Below, piece by piece: positions 1 through 13,216 of a DNA stretch of 28,483 bases (the first letter of the stretch is position 1; the number at the start of each line of letters is the position of its first letter). The stretch is from contig BLXT01004907.1 in the NCBI GenBank assembly GCA_019648995.1, positions 481,146 through 509,628 of the forward strand, in the 5' to 3' direction. The DNA is from Plakobranchus ocellatus (taxonomy: Eukaryota; Mollusca; Gastropoda; Plakobranchidae). The notes beneath the pieces were generated by a model. It was not told the DNA's origin, did not search any database, and was given only the letters and a program-made list of their open reading frames with translations. The position numbers were made by a program, and so were the translations under genes.

Positions 1-1817
1 AAAAAAAAAAAAAAAAAAAAACCAAAACAAAAACTTTAATGTTTGATTCAAGTTAAATCATTATCTCCTGAATATAATGCAAGATATACAACAGGCTTTC
101 TTTTTTAGAGTTTGAAGCTTGAATTTTCAGCAATTGTATGTAATTGAATTTACTTTTGCACTGGTAATGAATACTTTATGATAAACAAATTTGAAGATCA
201 GTTTAGATTTCTTTTTAATTGATAAACAAAATTGTTTTTATGTATTTTTCCCTTATTCTCCATGAAATATTTCCATTTTTTTTCTTTTTTTTTTTGTTCT
301 GTCTTTTAGAACCATTGCACTTGATTTTCTCATTATGTTGTAACTAGAGTAATACATATATACCCTGTCGTTCAATGCCTTTTTACAACATCAAAGTTAC
401 AAGATTCTGTTTGTAAACTTTGTTTTAGTCATGATTAACATCACATATTTTTTAAAGGTTCTGTGACTTTTTTTTTACTTTTATAGATAAATAAAAATCT
501 TTATTATTTAAATGTTTTAAAATTTGCATTATGATTTTCCCCCCACAATTTAACTGTAGCTTAAGGTTTAAAAAAAAGCAATTGTTTATTATGTCATGTG
601 TAATGAAATTAGCAAGGAGAAAATTATGCATTTTATATTTTACTACTTATCTATTTTTATGTCATGCCTTGAGAAGGAATAAGTCAAGTAGTCTGGAAAA
701 TGCTGGCGTCTAGAAAAATAAAAATCTGGAAATTTATAGTTTGCTCTAGCAAAGATAAAAATATCAGTTATGAATAAAGTGTTCCTAACCGAGATGTTTA
801 TTTTATACACCTATAAAAATGTCATAGTTGAAAACATGAATATGAAAGGTTGCTCATAAAATGCATTCAAAAACTAACTGTAAACAATTTAATACTTTAA
901 AGCATATAAGATTACTACATTATGCTCAATAAAACCTAAATGCTCAACTTTCTGGTTGTATCTTAATTTTAAAGTGTGCCTTGCAGGAATTAAAGAAAAA
1001 ATATAGTTAAAAATGCGAATCCTATGGCTTTTTGATTAGAGCTATTGGATTTCAAGCTATTTTTTTATTTATTTTTTTTTTTGTAACTTTGGTTTGAAAT
1101 GTTATAAAAAACAAAACAAAAAAAAACCTTAAGTGCTCTGACTTTTTTTTTTTTTAGCAATGTTTCCCTTGTTTTGAGCTGCCAGTTGTTAACTTAAGCT
1201 GGACAGGTGCACTAGTAGCTTAGTCTTTATAGTGTTTGACTTGAAATCCAACCATACAGCTCAAAACGATCCTCTCCAGGATAATCAATCATATCGTAGC
1301 AATGTTAAAGTGAATAAATTCTGTAAAAGAGTAAACAATCGCACACAAAAATAAAAGTGTTTTTGTCTAATATCATTTAAGTTGGTCAAAATTTTCACTT
1401 AGACAATATTCTACGTTCTTCAATAGAAGAATGAATGTGAGTGTTACAATATTCTTTGAAAAAATTTGTATTTTAGAATAGAGTTGTCAAAAGAGATAAA
1501 TTGTCCTAAATCATGATGAGGTTACCAAATCAGGATGTTTGATGGTTTAAAAATAAGAAGTAACAAACCTGTCTTTTTGTCCAAATATAACTAGCCCTTT
1601 TTTCTCAAAGTGACCCTGAGTACAGATAGACATTGTAAGTCTATTGTCATGATTTATCACTTAGTATGCTGTCTCAGTGAATCAGAGAACTTATATAAGG
1701 AAAAATTGTTATGATGAAATGATTCATATTTAATGAGATCATTTCAATACTCCTTGTTGTAATTTTTTTACGGGTTGCATGTACAAAAAATTTTTTTTTT
1801 TTTTTTTCATTTTCCAG
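1..1817. other. upstream intron sequence of the ZDHHC gene
   Basis: AT-rich non-coding DNA starting with a 21-base A run. I looked for an exon encoding transmembrane segment 1 with a good donor and found none, so this is read as the 3' part of the intron before the first visible exon. It ends in a long T tract and a TTTCCAG acceptor at 1811-1817. Short ORFs here are not protein-like. Confidence 0.6.
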
Positions 1818-1912
1818 TTGTCTTTCTCCTGCTGTATCACCCAATACTGATTCTTTTTGTTTGGTCGTATTATCAGACAATATTTGCCAAAATCAGAGGA
1901 CCACCAAAAGAG
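1818..1912 (+). CDS. ZDHHC15: ZDHHC exon a: transmembrane segment 2 and following linker
   Basis: Begins after a T-rich tract and TTTCCAG; ends at GAG|GTAAGT, a near-perfect donor. The first two bases complete a split codon from the missing upstream exon, then 31 codons follow. The motif [11 protein letters not shown] is the hallmark end of TM2 in the ZDHHC2/15/20 group, followed by GPPKE where relatives have a short Pro-Lys-Glu linker. Exits in phase 0. Confidence 0.93.
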
Positions 1913-4900
1913 GTAAGTAAATAGTGTAACCAACACAAGGATAGCGTATCTACAATTGTAGGAACTGATACATTTTTTTGTAATGGTAAGAAATTGCCTG
2001 GAAAGCATGGTATCTTGGTCAAGTTTAAAGCCCTTAGGAAGATCTCTTATGAGTCTTTTCGAAAAGATGTTGAGTTTCTCTGTTATATATTGAAGATATT
2101 TAAAAACAAAATAAAAATTTGTGTGTGTATAAGTTTTCCAGTCTTTTTTTTTTTCTTTTTCAAATTTCTGGTTTTCTCTGTAACTGGCAGGCAATTTGAT
2201 GAGGACAAAAAAGCCCAAGATTACTGACGTATGTGACATATCATTTCTTGTCTTATTTCAGTTCTATCTGAGTGAAACAGAATGGCAACGTCTTGAGACA
2301 GAAGCAGATGAAAACAATCAAAAGCAGCAGCTAGAAAGTATGGCCAAAAAGTTGCCTATACAAAACAGAACAATTGCTGGATGTGAGTTGACAAGAGCAA
2401 ATGTTTTCCCATAGGTTTTAGTTTTCAAATACATTATTAACAAATTTTGTGTTAAAATCAGTTTTGTGCGCATTAATTGGTGTGGGCTTTTTATACTAAG
2501 TGACGTCTGCAAAAAAGAGGTGTTACAGAACAGCTCTTAAATCTTAACCATTGTGTGAATATTATTTTCTTAAATGACATGAGATTTTTGAGAAAGTAGA
2601 ATCAAAATTTTAACATCAGCTAAAAAAATATTGACATTGGTTTAAAACTTGGTAGTATATTTATAAGAAAAAACATAACATTAAAGTACTTTTGTGTTTT
2701 CAGTTCCACGCTACTGTGAAAAGTGTAAAACCATCAAGCCTGATAGGTGTCATCATTGTTCGGTCTGTTCATCGTAAGTTCACAATATTTTGAATGATAG
2801 TTTTAATATCCGTGCTTTTCCTGAATGTAATATTTAAAATATAGTCTGAGCTTTTGTCGTTTTTTATTAAAATTATTTTGATTTTTTTTTTTGAAACGTA
2901 AGATCATGAGAGTTATGTACTATTTTCTTCTTCAATAATTTTGAAAGACAAAAAAATTGGATTTTGAATTGATTTTCTAATTTTCTAGTAAAGATTTTTG
3001 TTGAATACTTTCTATTTATCAGACTCAGCTGTATATTCTGGATCATAAGAAAGTATGCAGCATGAAATGCTCATGATTAAAGGGTTTTAAACTTACATTG
3101 CTATTTTAGACTGACTCGAAAATGGGAACTTCCTTTCCCACTGCTGAATTCGACTTGAGTCGAATGCTGGACTAACTCAATGAAACAGGCAATGGACGTT
3201 CTGGATGCTTGTTTTGATATGTTGCAATGACTTCCCTTGATTCAGGGAAGTGTTTAATTTCATTTTCATGTGTATGATTGAGAGTAGAGGCTTTAGTGTT
3301 CAAAATTGAATTAATTGTAGAGAACATTAGATTTAAATTTGAAACGGCTTGTGTCAATGTCCCCACACCCTCCAGCTAAGATTCTGATTCTGATACCATA
3401 ATTGTAGGCAGCAGTGGCTCAGAATTCGATCTAGATCTATCTAGTGACGAGGATGGGCCTAATTGGGCTCAATTAGTATCACGCCTAGATCTAGAACAGA
3501 CTCTCCTATAAGTGGGTGTGACACTCGTGCAACTGATCAGGGAGTTGGTGATTTTCAGTGGCAGTATTGAGTAGAAGAAAAGGATCTGAACCCTGTAGAG
3601 TGGAAAATAAACTATTACCCTCAAACTGTAGGTGTAATGAGCAATTCAGAAAAATAAAAAAACAACACACCATGAGGTGAGCCAATCAAAATTTGTTGAA
3701 TTTTATTTGACTTTGTTTGGTTCGTTATTCGTTGACTTGCATGCAAACTTTTGTTCAGTTTTGCCCACAAAAAAAATTGTAAAACTGCAAACTGTCTGCA
3801 AAACATTCAATACAATGAAAGTCACATTCTTTTCATCTAAATTTAGTCACATTACAAGCCACAATTTCCTAACACAATTACTCAAAACCTTACAACCCAG
3901 TTTTTCTCTTTCTCAAAAAGTTAAAAATTCAAGTTGGCGGACCATGTCATGTGAGCTAATTTGCATAAATTTAATTATTCAAAATAATCTTTGGTCTGTC
4001 TTGAGTCTATCCCTAAAGTTTCATAACATTTGCTTGCATAATTTAGAAGATACAATACTTCATGTGAAACCATCACAATTTTTTTTTGTTTTTCAACAAA
4101 GGGCTCAGCAATGGGAGGGTATTTTAGATTACTAGCTCTAGCAACGAAAGTGATAAAAAGTATTATTTCTTATCTGAAGGGTGTTTTCATTTATATTCAT
4201 TTGGAATTGAGTTGGGAATTTTGTTTGTAAAAATAACAGCTTTTCAAGCAGCTGATCAAAATCATATAAATATCACATAAGTTGACTGATAGTCGATACA
4301 GTGTGTTGTACCTCCATGCACTGTTGATAGCCTTGCATCTGCATTGTATTGAGCTTTTATGTCATTCTGTAGAATATTCTGCATGCCCTAGTCAGCTTTT
4401 GTGGTTTTGATGCTTGTTTTGTGGTTATATTAATTGTAACAGCTTAGAACTCATATCCAATGATATGCCACATATTCTTAGTAATTTGAGGTCTGATGAT
4501 GGAGCAGAACAATAAATGTGGTTATTCGCCTTTAAAATTCCAAAAATTGAGTTCTTATTAAGATATCAAGGAAATTTAAACCTTTGAATACACAGAAGTA
4601 AATGTGGAATATGGGTGAATAAAATACTCGAAATGCATATCTGCATGTAACGGATTTTCTGAAGTTGTCACAAAATGGAATAAGGGGATGTTGGAAAAAA
4701 GTGGACATGTTGGAGTGGGTGTAAGTTGGAATTTTTTAGAATACTAAGGCTATCTGCTTTCTCTTATAAAAACAAATAATATAAAGAGTAAAGAACTTTT
4801 TGGTTTTTATTCTGATTTTGAAACATTTCAGTTTGCCATACACTCTATAATGTACCTATATAATAACAAGTTATACCAGGGGAAAAATACACTATCCTAT

Positions 4901-7900
4901 TGTGAAGGGTGAGATGAAATTGTCACAAAAATTGAATTTTAAAAAAAAAAATATTTTGACTGTTGCACATAACCTGCAGAATAACAACAAAACACAGAAC
5001 TCTTTATAGTGCACATCATGAGTATATCTCAAACATAATATCCTTTATCCGTTCAGCGGTTCAAAACTTAGTAAATTGTTTTTGGCCGTGGGGTAAAAAT
5101 CTGTAATTCTTCCCTGCGGCCGCCCGATCAGCTGATCGCGTGGTTTACAAAAGCCGACGAAAAGCAGACAAACCAGCTTTTTTGAAACTTTACCACAATG
5201 TGACCTCCCTTTTCAGATGTGTCATATTTTCTCAACTTAAAATATGTACTACAGTTAATCTATGGGCTTAATGTTGGAAGTGCATGATAGTTTCATTCAT
5301 AGATAGAGGTTTTTTAAATGAAAGAAATCATAAAACTTGCCTTATCCTAAGAAAATGATGGAAGAGACTAATTTCAAGTAAGTGCTGCTATTTGTCTTCT
5401 ATTGTAATTTTTCAAATTTTTTAAGCTTAACCATGGAGAAGAATAATTGTTGATATTATATCTGAAAGCTTGAGATATTATATGAACTTAGTGCATTGTT
5501 AATTAGTAATGAAGTTGATAGAATTTTTACACTTTTATATGCATTGGTCGGTCTACACACCCAACTTCTTGCCTGTGAGACAGAACTACCAGAGCGAAAT
5601 AAAGCGTAAAATCCACCTCACCACCCCCCACCTGACGTTGGTCTAGGGGTGTATAAGGATAAAATTATTACGATCTTGTGATTCATTGACAAAACTCTAC
5701 ACAGACAGCGGCAACTCTATAATCGTCTTTGGTTAGCTTTACAATTTAATTGTGATAGATTACATGGGTGTGAATGCTTTCTCCAGTCTTTATTGCTTCT
5801 CATTGAGTTCTAATACATGTACATTAGTTACAGTTTTTAAAGTTCTAACTGATGGGGGCTTACGGAAATCGAATTATGCACAAAGATTGCATTTAACCAC
5901 TAAAGTTTCCACAGGAATGTCCGACTTCATAAATTTAGTTATTTGAGAAAGATTTATCATTTTTGATAGCCCATCTTCCCTGGGTACTTGCTATAAACTT
6001 AATCATGTGTCTGATAAAAATCAACATCAATGATTTTTAATGGGCTTCCTTTATAGAAAAACTCTGTCCGCTTTATTTTTATAAAATAGTATTTTGTTAG
6101 TGCACTGAAGAATCTTGAAATCCAATTAAAGGTCAGGCACTACAACTCGATAAATCATTTTTGAGATTCCTTGCACTGACACACATACGTATGACTGATA
6201 TATTCTATAGAGAAAGTGAGACGTGTATCAACATTGAAAAAAACATGACGTATATTGGAAACTAAAAAAAAGAAAAAAAAAAGATAACTTAAATAACTCC
6301 ACAAGCAATAACAACGTGAGAAAGAAATAACAGTGCAATATTAAGAATAAGCACAGTGTATTTTTGAAGATTTCAAGCAAAGCATTTTCTTTTTCATTAC
6401 AATAAGCAAAAAAAAAACCAACTAAAAAACAAAAAAAAAAACACGTAACATATCTTTATCAAAAAGCAATTAAATTTTATCATTATACATAAATTACATC
6501 GTATTTGTAAAACTACTTTACTAATCAATTCATTCATTATGTTTTTTAATCTTTTGTAAGAAAAATACTACAATTCCTACTTTTCTATTAATCAACTTTC
6601 CTGATGAAGTTCATCTCAAACGTGTTTTTAAATACAAAATTTGAGTTTAAGGGGTGATCTGCGAAGTCGAGCAGGTGTTGATATGACAGGCTGTCTTGAG
6701 AATGATGTGGGAAAAGATACTTCTGAGTTGCTGCCTTCGGTTTGGGTTGAAGCATTGAGACAGATTTTGTTCTTTGTAAATAAGTGCACAACACTATTTG
6801 TCTTGTTCCTAATCCTTTGGTTTATTGAAATTCAACAATGAAAGAAACAGGGTGACAACGGGTACTGAAAACGAACAAGGAAGAAACAAGTAAATAACAA
6901 AAATACGGAACATAAAAGAAACGTGCGAATGATACTTCTCTACTTTGTTGAAGAGCGGCAGACATTCTCATGGTACTGCCAGAAACAGTCTTTATGGAGG
7001 TAGATCTGACACTCGGCACAACCATCCCTTGTTTCTTTTGCTCTGCCTGCGCGAGTTTTGAGTTTGCATTTTGAGCAGAGCCTGCAGGCCCTTGGTCAAC
7101 CAGGAAAGACAGTCCGTGTGTGATGTTGTGCCAGTGTCCTGTCCAACTCCGTGATCTCCTTTTGTCTTGCTCTGTGAGGTGGAACTGATTGTGGGAAATG
7201 GCACTTTTTCGACACATTTTGAAAAGTATATAACTGTACACCAGACTAACATCGATTAAAAACCAAACAAAATATCGCCACCACCTGTGACCAGGTCTCT
7301 GTATGGTATAATTGGCACGCAGATGGTCGTGACGGTCAAGTCCTCCCATGTACTTATTATAAGCCACGATCCTCTCCGTGGCATTTAAGTTAACACTCTG
7401 CCATCCTTGTGGTCCTCCTATTTTTTTTTAAATCGACTCAACAGTTGGATTGTGACAAGTATTAAATTGAAAACTAAAGAAGAATCTTTCCAAACTGTAG
7501 CAAGCATTTTACCATCTTCACTTTGCTTGCATATGAATTCGCCACGTTTGAATTTTTTCAAATGACAACCCTTCTTTTGAGGTTTTAATTTAGTGGGCCA
7601 CTGTTTTCGAGATGTGTTAAACAATCCACAGATATATATCCTTTTTTTTAGTAAAGACAGAGCTAACGGTATTGACGTGTAGAATTTATCTACATAAATC
7701 ACATGGTGTTTTCCTGTAACATCTTTACACAAAGTTTCAACAACCCTTTTTGTCAATCCTTCTTCTCTTTTTGCTGTCCGCAGATAAACCTCAAAATCCC
7801 AAATATATCCTGTATGTCCATCGGCAAGGGTGTAAATTTTGTATCCTCTTTTAGCTGGCTTGTTTGGGGCACCAACAACACCGGAATGTTTTACATGAAA

Positions 7901-10900
7901 CTTTATCATTGCCTCGTCAATGCTTATATTTTCATGTAAATTAAAAAACTCTTTTGATTTAGTTATCATGTTGCTTAGGAGAGAATTGACTCTGTCTAAT
8001 GCACTGGTTTGTGTGGCACTTTGGGGATCGTCTACATGAAAAGAACGATGAATGTCTTTGAACAAGTTTTTAGACATTGTGGTGCTAACGAACTTGTTCA
8101 CAAGACACACGTCTGTAGACCAGTAGTCGTCTAAAGACGACTTGGGATCAACACCCATTACAATTCGTAACCCAATGTACGCTGGAAAAACTCTCCAGAT
8201 CTGACAAAGAATCCTCACTTGCGACTTTTTTCTCTATGTTTAATATATTTTCAACCTCTACAGGTGCTTTTGGGACTGGTAAACATTTAAGCTTTATCGT
8301 CTGTTTCCCATTCACTTGCTGTTGGTTCTAATGATGGCATTATAACTGGATCTATGATCGCAAATGTTTTATCATCATAGAGGTCGTCGTCAGAGTAAAA
8401 GAATACTTCCTCTGAGAGAGGCACAAAGTGATTGGGAACAAACATTGCTTGCTCAGATATTCCACCATTCACATTTGACCACATGATGTTAATCTGCCCA
8501 CAACTGTTATCAGTTTAAGGAGGAACAGAGCTGTTGAGCAGAAGCTTCATAGGCTCACAAAGGCAGTCGGTTTGTGGATAAAAAGATTTGATATTGTAAC
8601 CTGTCACGTTGCTAACAGCGAGGAAGTGAATAAATCCAGCCCAATAACCATCAGTGGATGTTTTGATGGCCAGCTGCCTAAGTACCTCCATGTCACCATT
8701 TCCGTGCCGGGTGTGCTCCACCTCATCATCACTAATCAGCATAGACATGTGATTCTCCCGTTGATGTACACAAGGAAGGGACATGGCCGTTTCAATGATT
8801 GGATGTAGGAAATAATTGTTGTTGGCTCTTCCAATCTCTATAGCAGTAAAATGAGTAAGAAGTCGTAAAGTTTCAGCCAGAGTAGTGGAACCTACAAGGG
8901 CAATGGAAACTGCATTAAAGAAGCAATTTCCATCAGCAGGGGTAACAAGAGGTCGATAGTTCAGAGCTGAATTGGGAAGCAGTTTTTCAGCCACTCGATC
9001 AGTTGGGACCATATCTAGCTGAGGGTATCTTTGTTGTAAAGATGATTCCAATTGCAATAAATGCTTCCCGTGAAGCTGCTGAATTACCCCTTCATCTTTG
9101 TTAGTCAAAGCAGATTGAAGAGCAGAGAGGTCGTAACTTGTAACCTGATGTTAGCAGAACAAATCATTAATACAGACTTTATTGTATCAATGTTCAATGT
9201 TGAATATGAAATTACTGAATCTCATGTTAATTTCAATTTATATTGCGTGTTATATAGTTACTAAATTCGATAGCAGTTTTTGTCATGGCTATAAACTTAT
9301 TTAAGAAATGAAAAGTCACAGTGTGTTGAGAACGCTATGCAGGAAAAATGGCGATTGATACACATGAATGTATAGTTTTTGAACAGAAATTATATACTTT
9401 AATTTATAACTTATTTTGAGCGGTTTGAAATGTATCCGTCAAAGGTAGATCTAAAACATTCTAAAAAGTCAGTGTTATCTTAAAAATGAAGGATAACCCA
9501 AAAGATTGATAGGAAAAATAAAGAAAAAAAGACAAATGGGGACAAAATCATAAATGAACAAAACAAAAGATCCCCCAAAAAGTTAATTAATGGCTAATCA
9601 AAGGACTTATTAAGAAAACAATCTTACCTTATCGGCCATCTTGTTATCTTAAAGATGAAAAAAATTAAAGCTTGAAAAAATACCTTGTTTAAAGTTGCAC
9701 TGAATGCAATTCGGATTAACCAGAGATGGTTAAATGTTTCAGATGAGAACCGTTTTTATACGGGCCAAACCGGAAAAAGAATGTAATGTGAGACTTTGTG
9801 GTAGAACAACCAAACCGTAATAAATTGTAAGATGCCATCAAGCCAGAACCGCCAAACCGCAAAAAAGCATATATTTAACACTAGGAGATCGGCGTGATTA
9901 CGTTTTTTTCCGCCCTAACCAAAATCGGAAGGTTTGGGGAAGATATGCATTGTTCCGCCTTGGCTTAAATATCCTTACAATATAGGGCAGGAGTGGCCGA
10001 AGTATGAACATTACGCTTTTTTACACTTTGGTTGCATAAAGGATATTAGAAACTGTAGATGGGTGTACTACCAGAAATGCCTACCATTCCAGAAATTCTG
10101 GATTCGTTCTCGAATTCTCTCTGGAAATCCCCATTATTATCACAAAATCAGAATTTTGCCGATTTGTGATTGGTTGTACTCACTGATATATATATATATA
10201 CCTAGTTTAAGTTTAGCGTCGTTTCTCTGCATAAATAACGTGATAATATTAGGGGACCTAGAGGAAAAAAATTTAATGGCACCAACACTGCAACAAACTT
10301 TTCAGACAAACTTATTACACCCATGGCGCTCTTGGCTAGACCTTTTTTCATTAGAAAAAATAAATAAAAAAAAAACAACGCCCAGTCACGAGCATGCATC
10401 TTGCACACTGAAGAGGGGTTGGGGTGGTGGGGGCAAACCTATCAGTGCATGCTTAGAGCAACATCATTGGTCATTCACACTGTGATATCACTCACCGGGA
10501 TTAGGTTTTTTTTTCAACAGACATATCTGTGTGAGGAAAGCAAATACGAAAATTCTGACGGCAAATTTGAAATCAGCGACCTGGATTTAAGGGAATCATC
10601 ACAGCAGAATTTCAATTTTAATAGAAATTAATTATTTTGGCATAATTTTTTCCCGTTTAAAATCTGTCACTTGTAAGTCAATGGTTTGGTTAAACTTAAT
10701 TATATAGACTCTGAGACTAACTATATGCACAGTCTTATAATTCTAGAGTAGATATACCTAGCGGTTTGCACGCTATAAACCCAGCATTGAATTTCTAGGC
10801 TTGGCACAAGATGGTCTGATTGACACTAGGCTCTAGCCATTGCTAATCCTGTGATAATTATGAACTATCGATAGATTTAGAACTTATACAATCAGGCCTG

Positions 10901-13176
10901 CATATCTTTGATGAGTCTACGCCTCTTCAAAGTGACCAAAAAAAATTGCTCTTCACAGAAGCTCCAACCCGCAAAAGACTACAGCATTGTATTTGAGAGG
11001 AATGCATTGAGGTGTTTCACATTTTAGGAACAGAATAGGGAATTGTTTAATGGAATTTTCTATTATTTCTATTTGAGAAAAGCTAATAAAATTGAATTAG
11101 AAGGGTAACATTGAAATCAGTGACCCAGAATTAAACAAGAGTTGCATGAAAATTTTAAGGGAAAATTTTATTTTCATAATGTTCTTAATCTAGAACCGAT
11201 TTGCTCAACATTAAGGCAAACACATTGGAATGTTTTCAAGGAGGCTATAAATGTTAAGCACTTTGGCTTAGTGTTTGCGTCGATTTAGACAGGAACTGAT
11301 AACTCTCCCCAGTGCTAAGGGTGCATTTACAAGATTAATTGGAACTCAGTTAAACTGAGTGCATTATGTTTTTGTTTAATCAGCATCAGTTACCATCATG
11401 TTCAGGTTTGTTCCGCATTTTTATCTAATGTACCGCATTTTGCCCTTGATGTTCCTCAAAAATTTTTTCAAGGGTAGGCATGTCTATAATACTCTTCTAG
11501 TTAAATATAGTCCATAGACTGTTTCATGCTGCACTTAATTTGGTTATGTCAGAATAGAGAGACAACTAGGTACAGTGTACATTTAAATGACGAAATACAT
11601 TTTTACTTTCTCCCAAAGTATAATGAGTAGTGAACCTGCCCTGAGATCTCAAGGATCTTTCTGCCCAGTACTGATTTCTGGGCCTGACAAGGGCCTGAAA
11701 GTATAAAATCACCTTGTTGTTGGCAGGTTATATGCACAAAAGCAAAATTGAGTTTTGAGAGAGTCATTATGACAAGAATAACGTTTAAGCCATGATTTAA
11801 ATGCTTTTCTTTTCCCGCCTCTTTGGTTCTGTTTTCTGATATTAATTTTGTTTTCATCTATTTTTACTTTTGCATTTCAGTTGTATTCTTAAGATGGATC
11901 ATCACTGCCCTTGGTAAGCTGCCATTTAATGAATTCAAAGTAATGCCTCTGCAGCCTAATCTTTTGCTCAAAAATTTTTCTTTGACCTTAAACTTGCTAT
12001 TAAAACAGTTTCATTTAGAGCTCTGTTGTTTTATGAAATTCAGTGCATCAGTTACTTTATATTTAAAGACTTATTTGATATATTTTGAGGTGTAATGCAG
12101 CATTAAAATACCTTTTCCTTTTTTGGAATAAGAATTCCAAATAAAAAATAAAGACTTTGTGGCGGAGCATTTTTTTTAGTGAAGACAGATTCTTTAAGAA
12201 ATATAGTTTCTTGCAGGCAGTTTTCTTTCTCTTATGATCTGTAAATGTTGATTGAAGTTCTTTTTCTTTCATGCTTTAAAAACTTTCAAACATTTTTAAG
12301 TGCATATTAAAATTTGACTGTAATCATGAAATATGTTTTAAATAAATAGTAATTATAACAATGCAAAAGAAAAAAATAGTTTTAGTTTATTTGTCCACAG
12401 CTAGTTCAATTTGCTGAAGCATGTCAGTTTTGAAATATTAAAAATTGAATTATTCTTTTTTTTCCCCTCAGGGTGAACAACTGTGTGGGCTTCCACAATT
12501 ATAAATTTTTTGTATTATTCCTGGGCTATGCTCTCCTTTATTGCTTTTATGTAGCAGCATCTTCGCTAAAATATTTTTTAGCCTTTTGGTCTGTGAGTAT
12601 CAAGTCCCTATTTATAGTATTTAAAACATGTCATTTGTATGATATTGGTTTGAGATATCAGATATGCACATCTTGTACGTGTGTGGAATTTTTTTTTCTT
12701 ATGTGCTGCATAAGTGAGTAATCTGTTTTGGACAGGTTTTGACATTTCCTCTTTTTTAAAATGCTCAAACTTATAGCATCGATATGCAATCATAGTTTTC
12801 ACTTTCCTGCGCACCAGCAATGCCAATAGGTGCTGTTCTGGGTTTATTTACAAAATGGTAAAAGAGTTGCCTCCCTGTTCAAAGCTTGTACTTTTCCATT
12901 GCTAATCTTTGTCATCAATTTGAAAGTGAAACTGGAATGCCTCCTGTTTTTTTTTAAACAAATATGAAAGGAAAGAGCTGATGTAGATTTAGAGGAAAAG
13001 TTGAAGTCTTCACTAATTTTTAGTGTTCAGTTTTCATCTTGGGTTCCTAATCAACATAATCCTACTTCATCATTACCATTGCAAAGCTCATGAAAACAAG
13101 TTTCAGACTCTCATTGCTTAAAAATCTCCAAAATGTGACTTCAACTCATTTGAAATGGACTTGAAATACATAATTT

Positions 13177-13216
<40 letters not shown>

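Larger units (their letters stand above)
8287..9639 (-). pseudogene. OTU-type cysteine-protease-like gene with one intron and an in-frame stop
   Basis: Proposed join: 9639-9628 (Met-Ala-Asp-Lys) spliced to 9144-8287. The OTU fold (ovarian tumour; often deubiquitinases) is recognised from [16 protein letters not shown], with Asp75 and Cys78 counted from the ATG, then [10 protein letters not shown] and IKSFYP, typical later strands. The frame hits TAA at 8515-8517 after 213 residues. The same frame then continues (INIMWSNV) to PNHFVPL, which supplies the expected catalytic His (about residue 243), and ends at 8287-8289 after an acidic tail. So one point-like stop separates the Cys half from the His half. 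It could be decay, readthrough or a sequence error. OTU domains occur in host genes and in many animal transposons; with a piggyBac relic directly downstream on the same strand, a transposon origin is plausible but unproven. Confidence 0.72.

Noticed and set aside
1..21. Poly(A) start of the window as the tail of a retroposed gene
   Set aside because: No gene-like sequence precedes it within the window and A runs are common throughout.
1739..2239. 166-codon minus-strand ORF across ZDHHC exon a
   Set aside because: Antisense shadow with Lys and Phe runs from T and A tracts; the + strand exon explains the region.
3677..4135. 152-codon + strand ORF in intron 3
   Set aside because: No family motif; Ser/Leu/Phe-rich composition as expected from AT-rich DNA, and no splice or promoter context.
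6126..6150. TTAAAGGTCAGGCAC as the 3' end of the piggyBac relic
   Set aside because: Looks terminus-like, but no matching inverted copy was found beyond the 5' side near 9,100-9,900.
6822..7080. C-terminal tail of the minus-strand ORF ending at 6822
   Set aside because: After the frameshift this frame is out of register; the true piggyBac finger is in another frame (7083-6943).
9875..9890. TTAACACTAGG as a terminus of the piggyBac relic
   Set aside because: It points away from the relic and no inverted partner was found on the other side.
9934..10485. 183-codon + strand ORF
   Set aside because: Crosses the left edge of TIR copy A, is not kept in copy B, and shows no protein motif.
13183..13212. 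(AT)n tract as a promoter or origin
   Set aside because: A plain microsatellite within an intron; no further signal.
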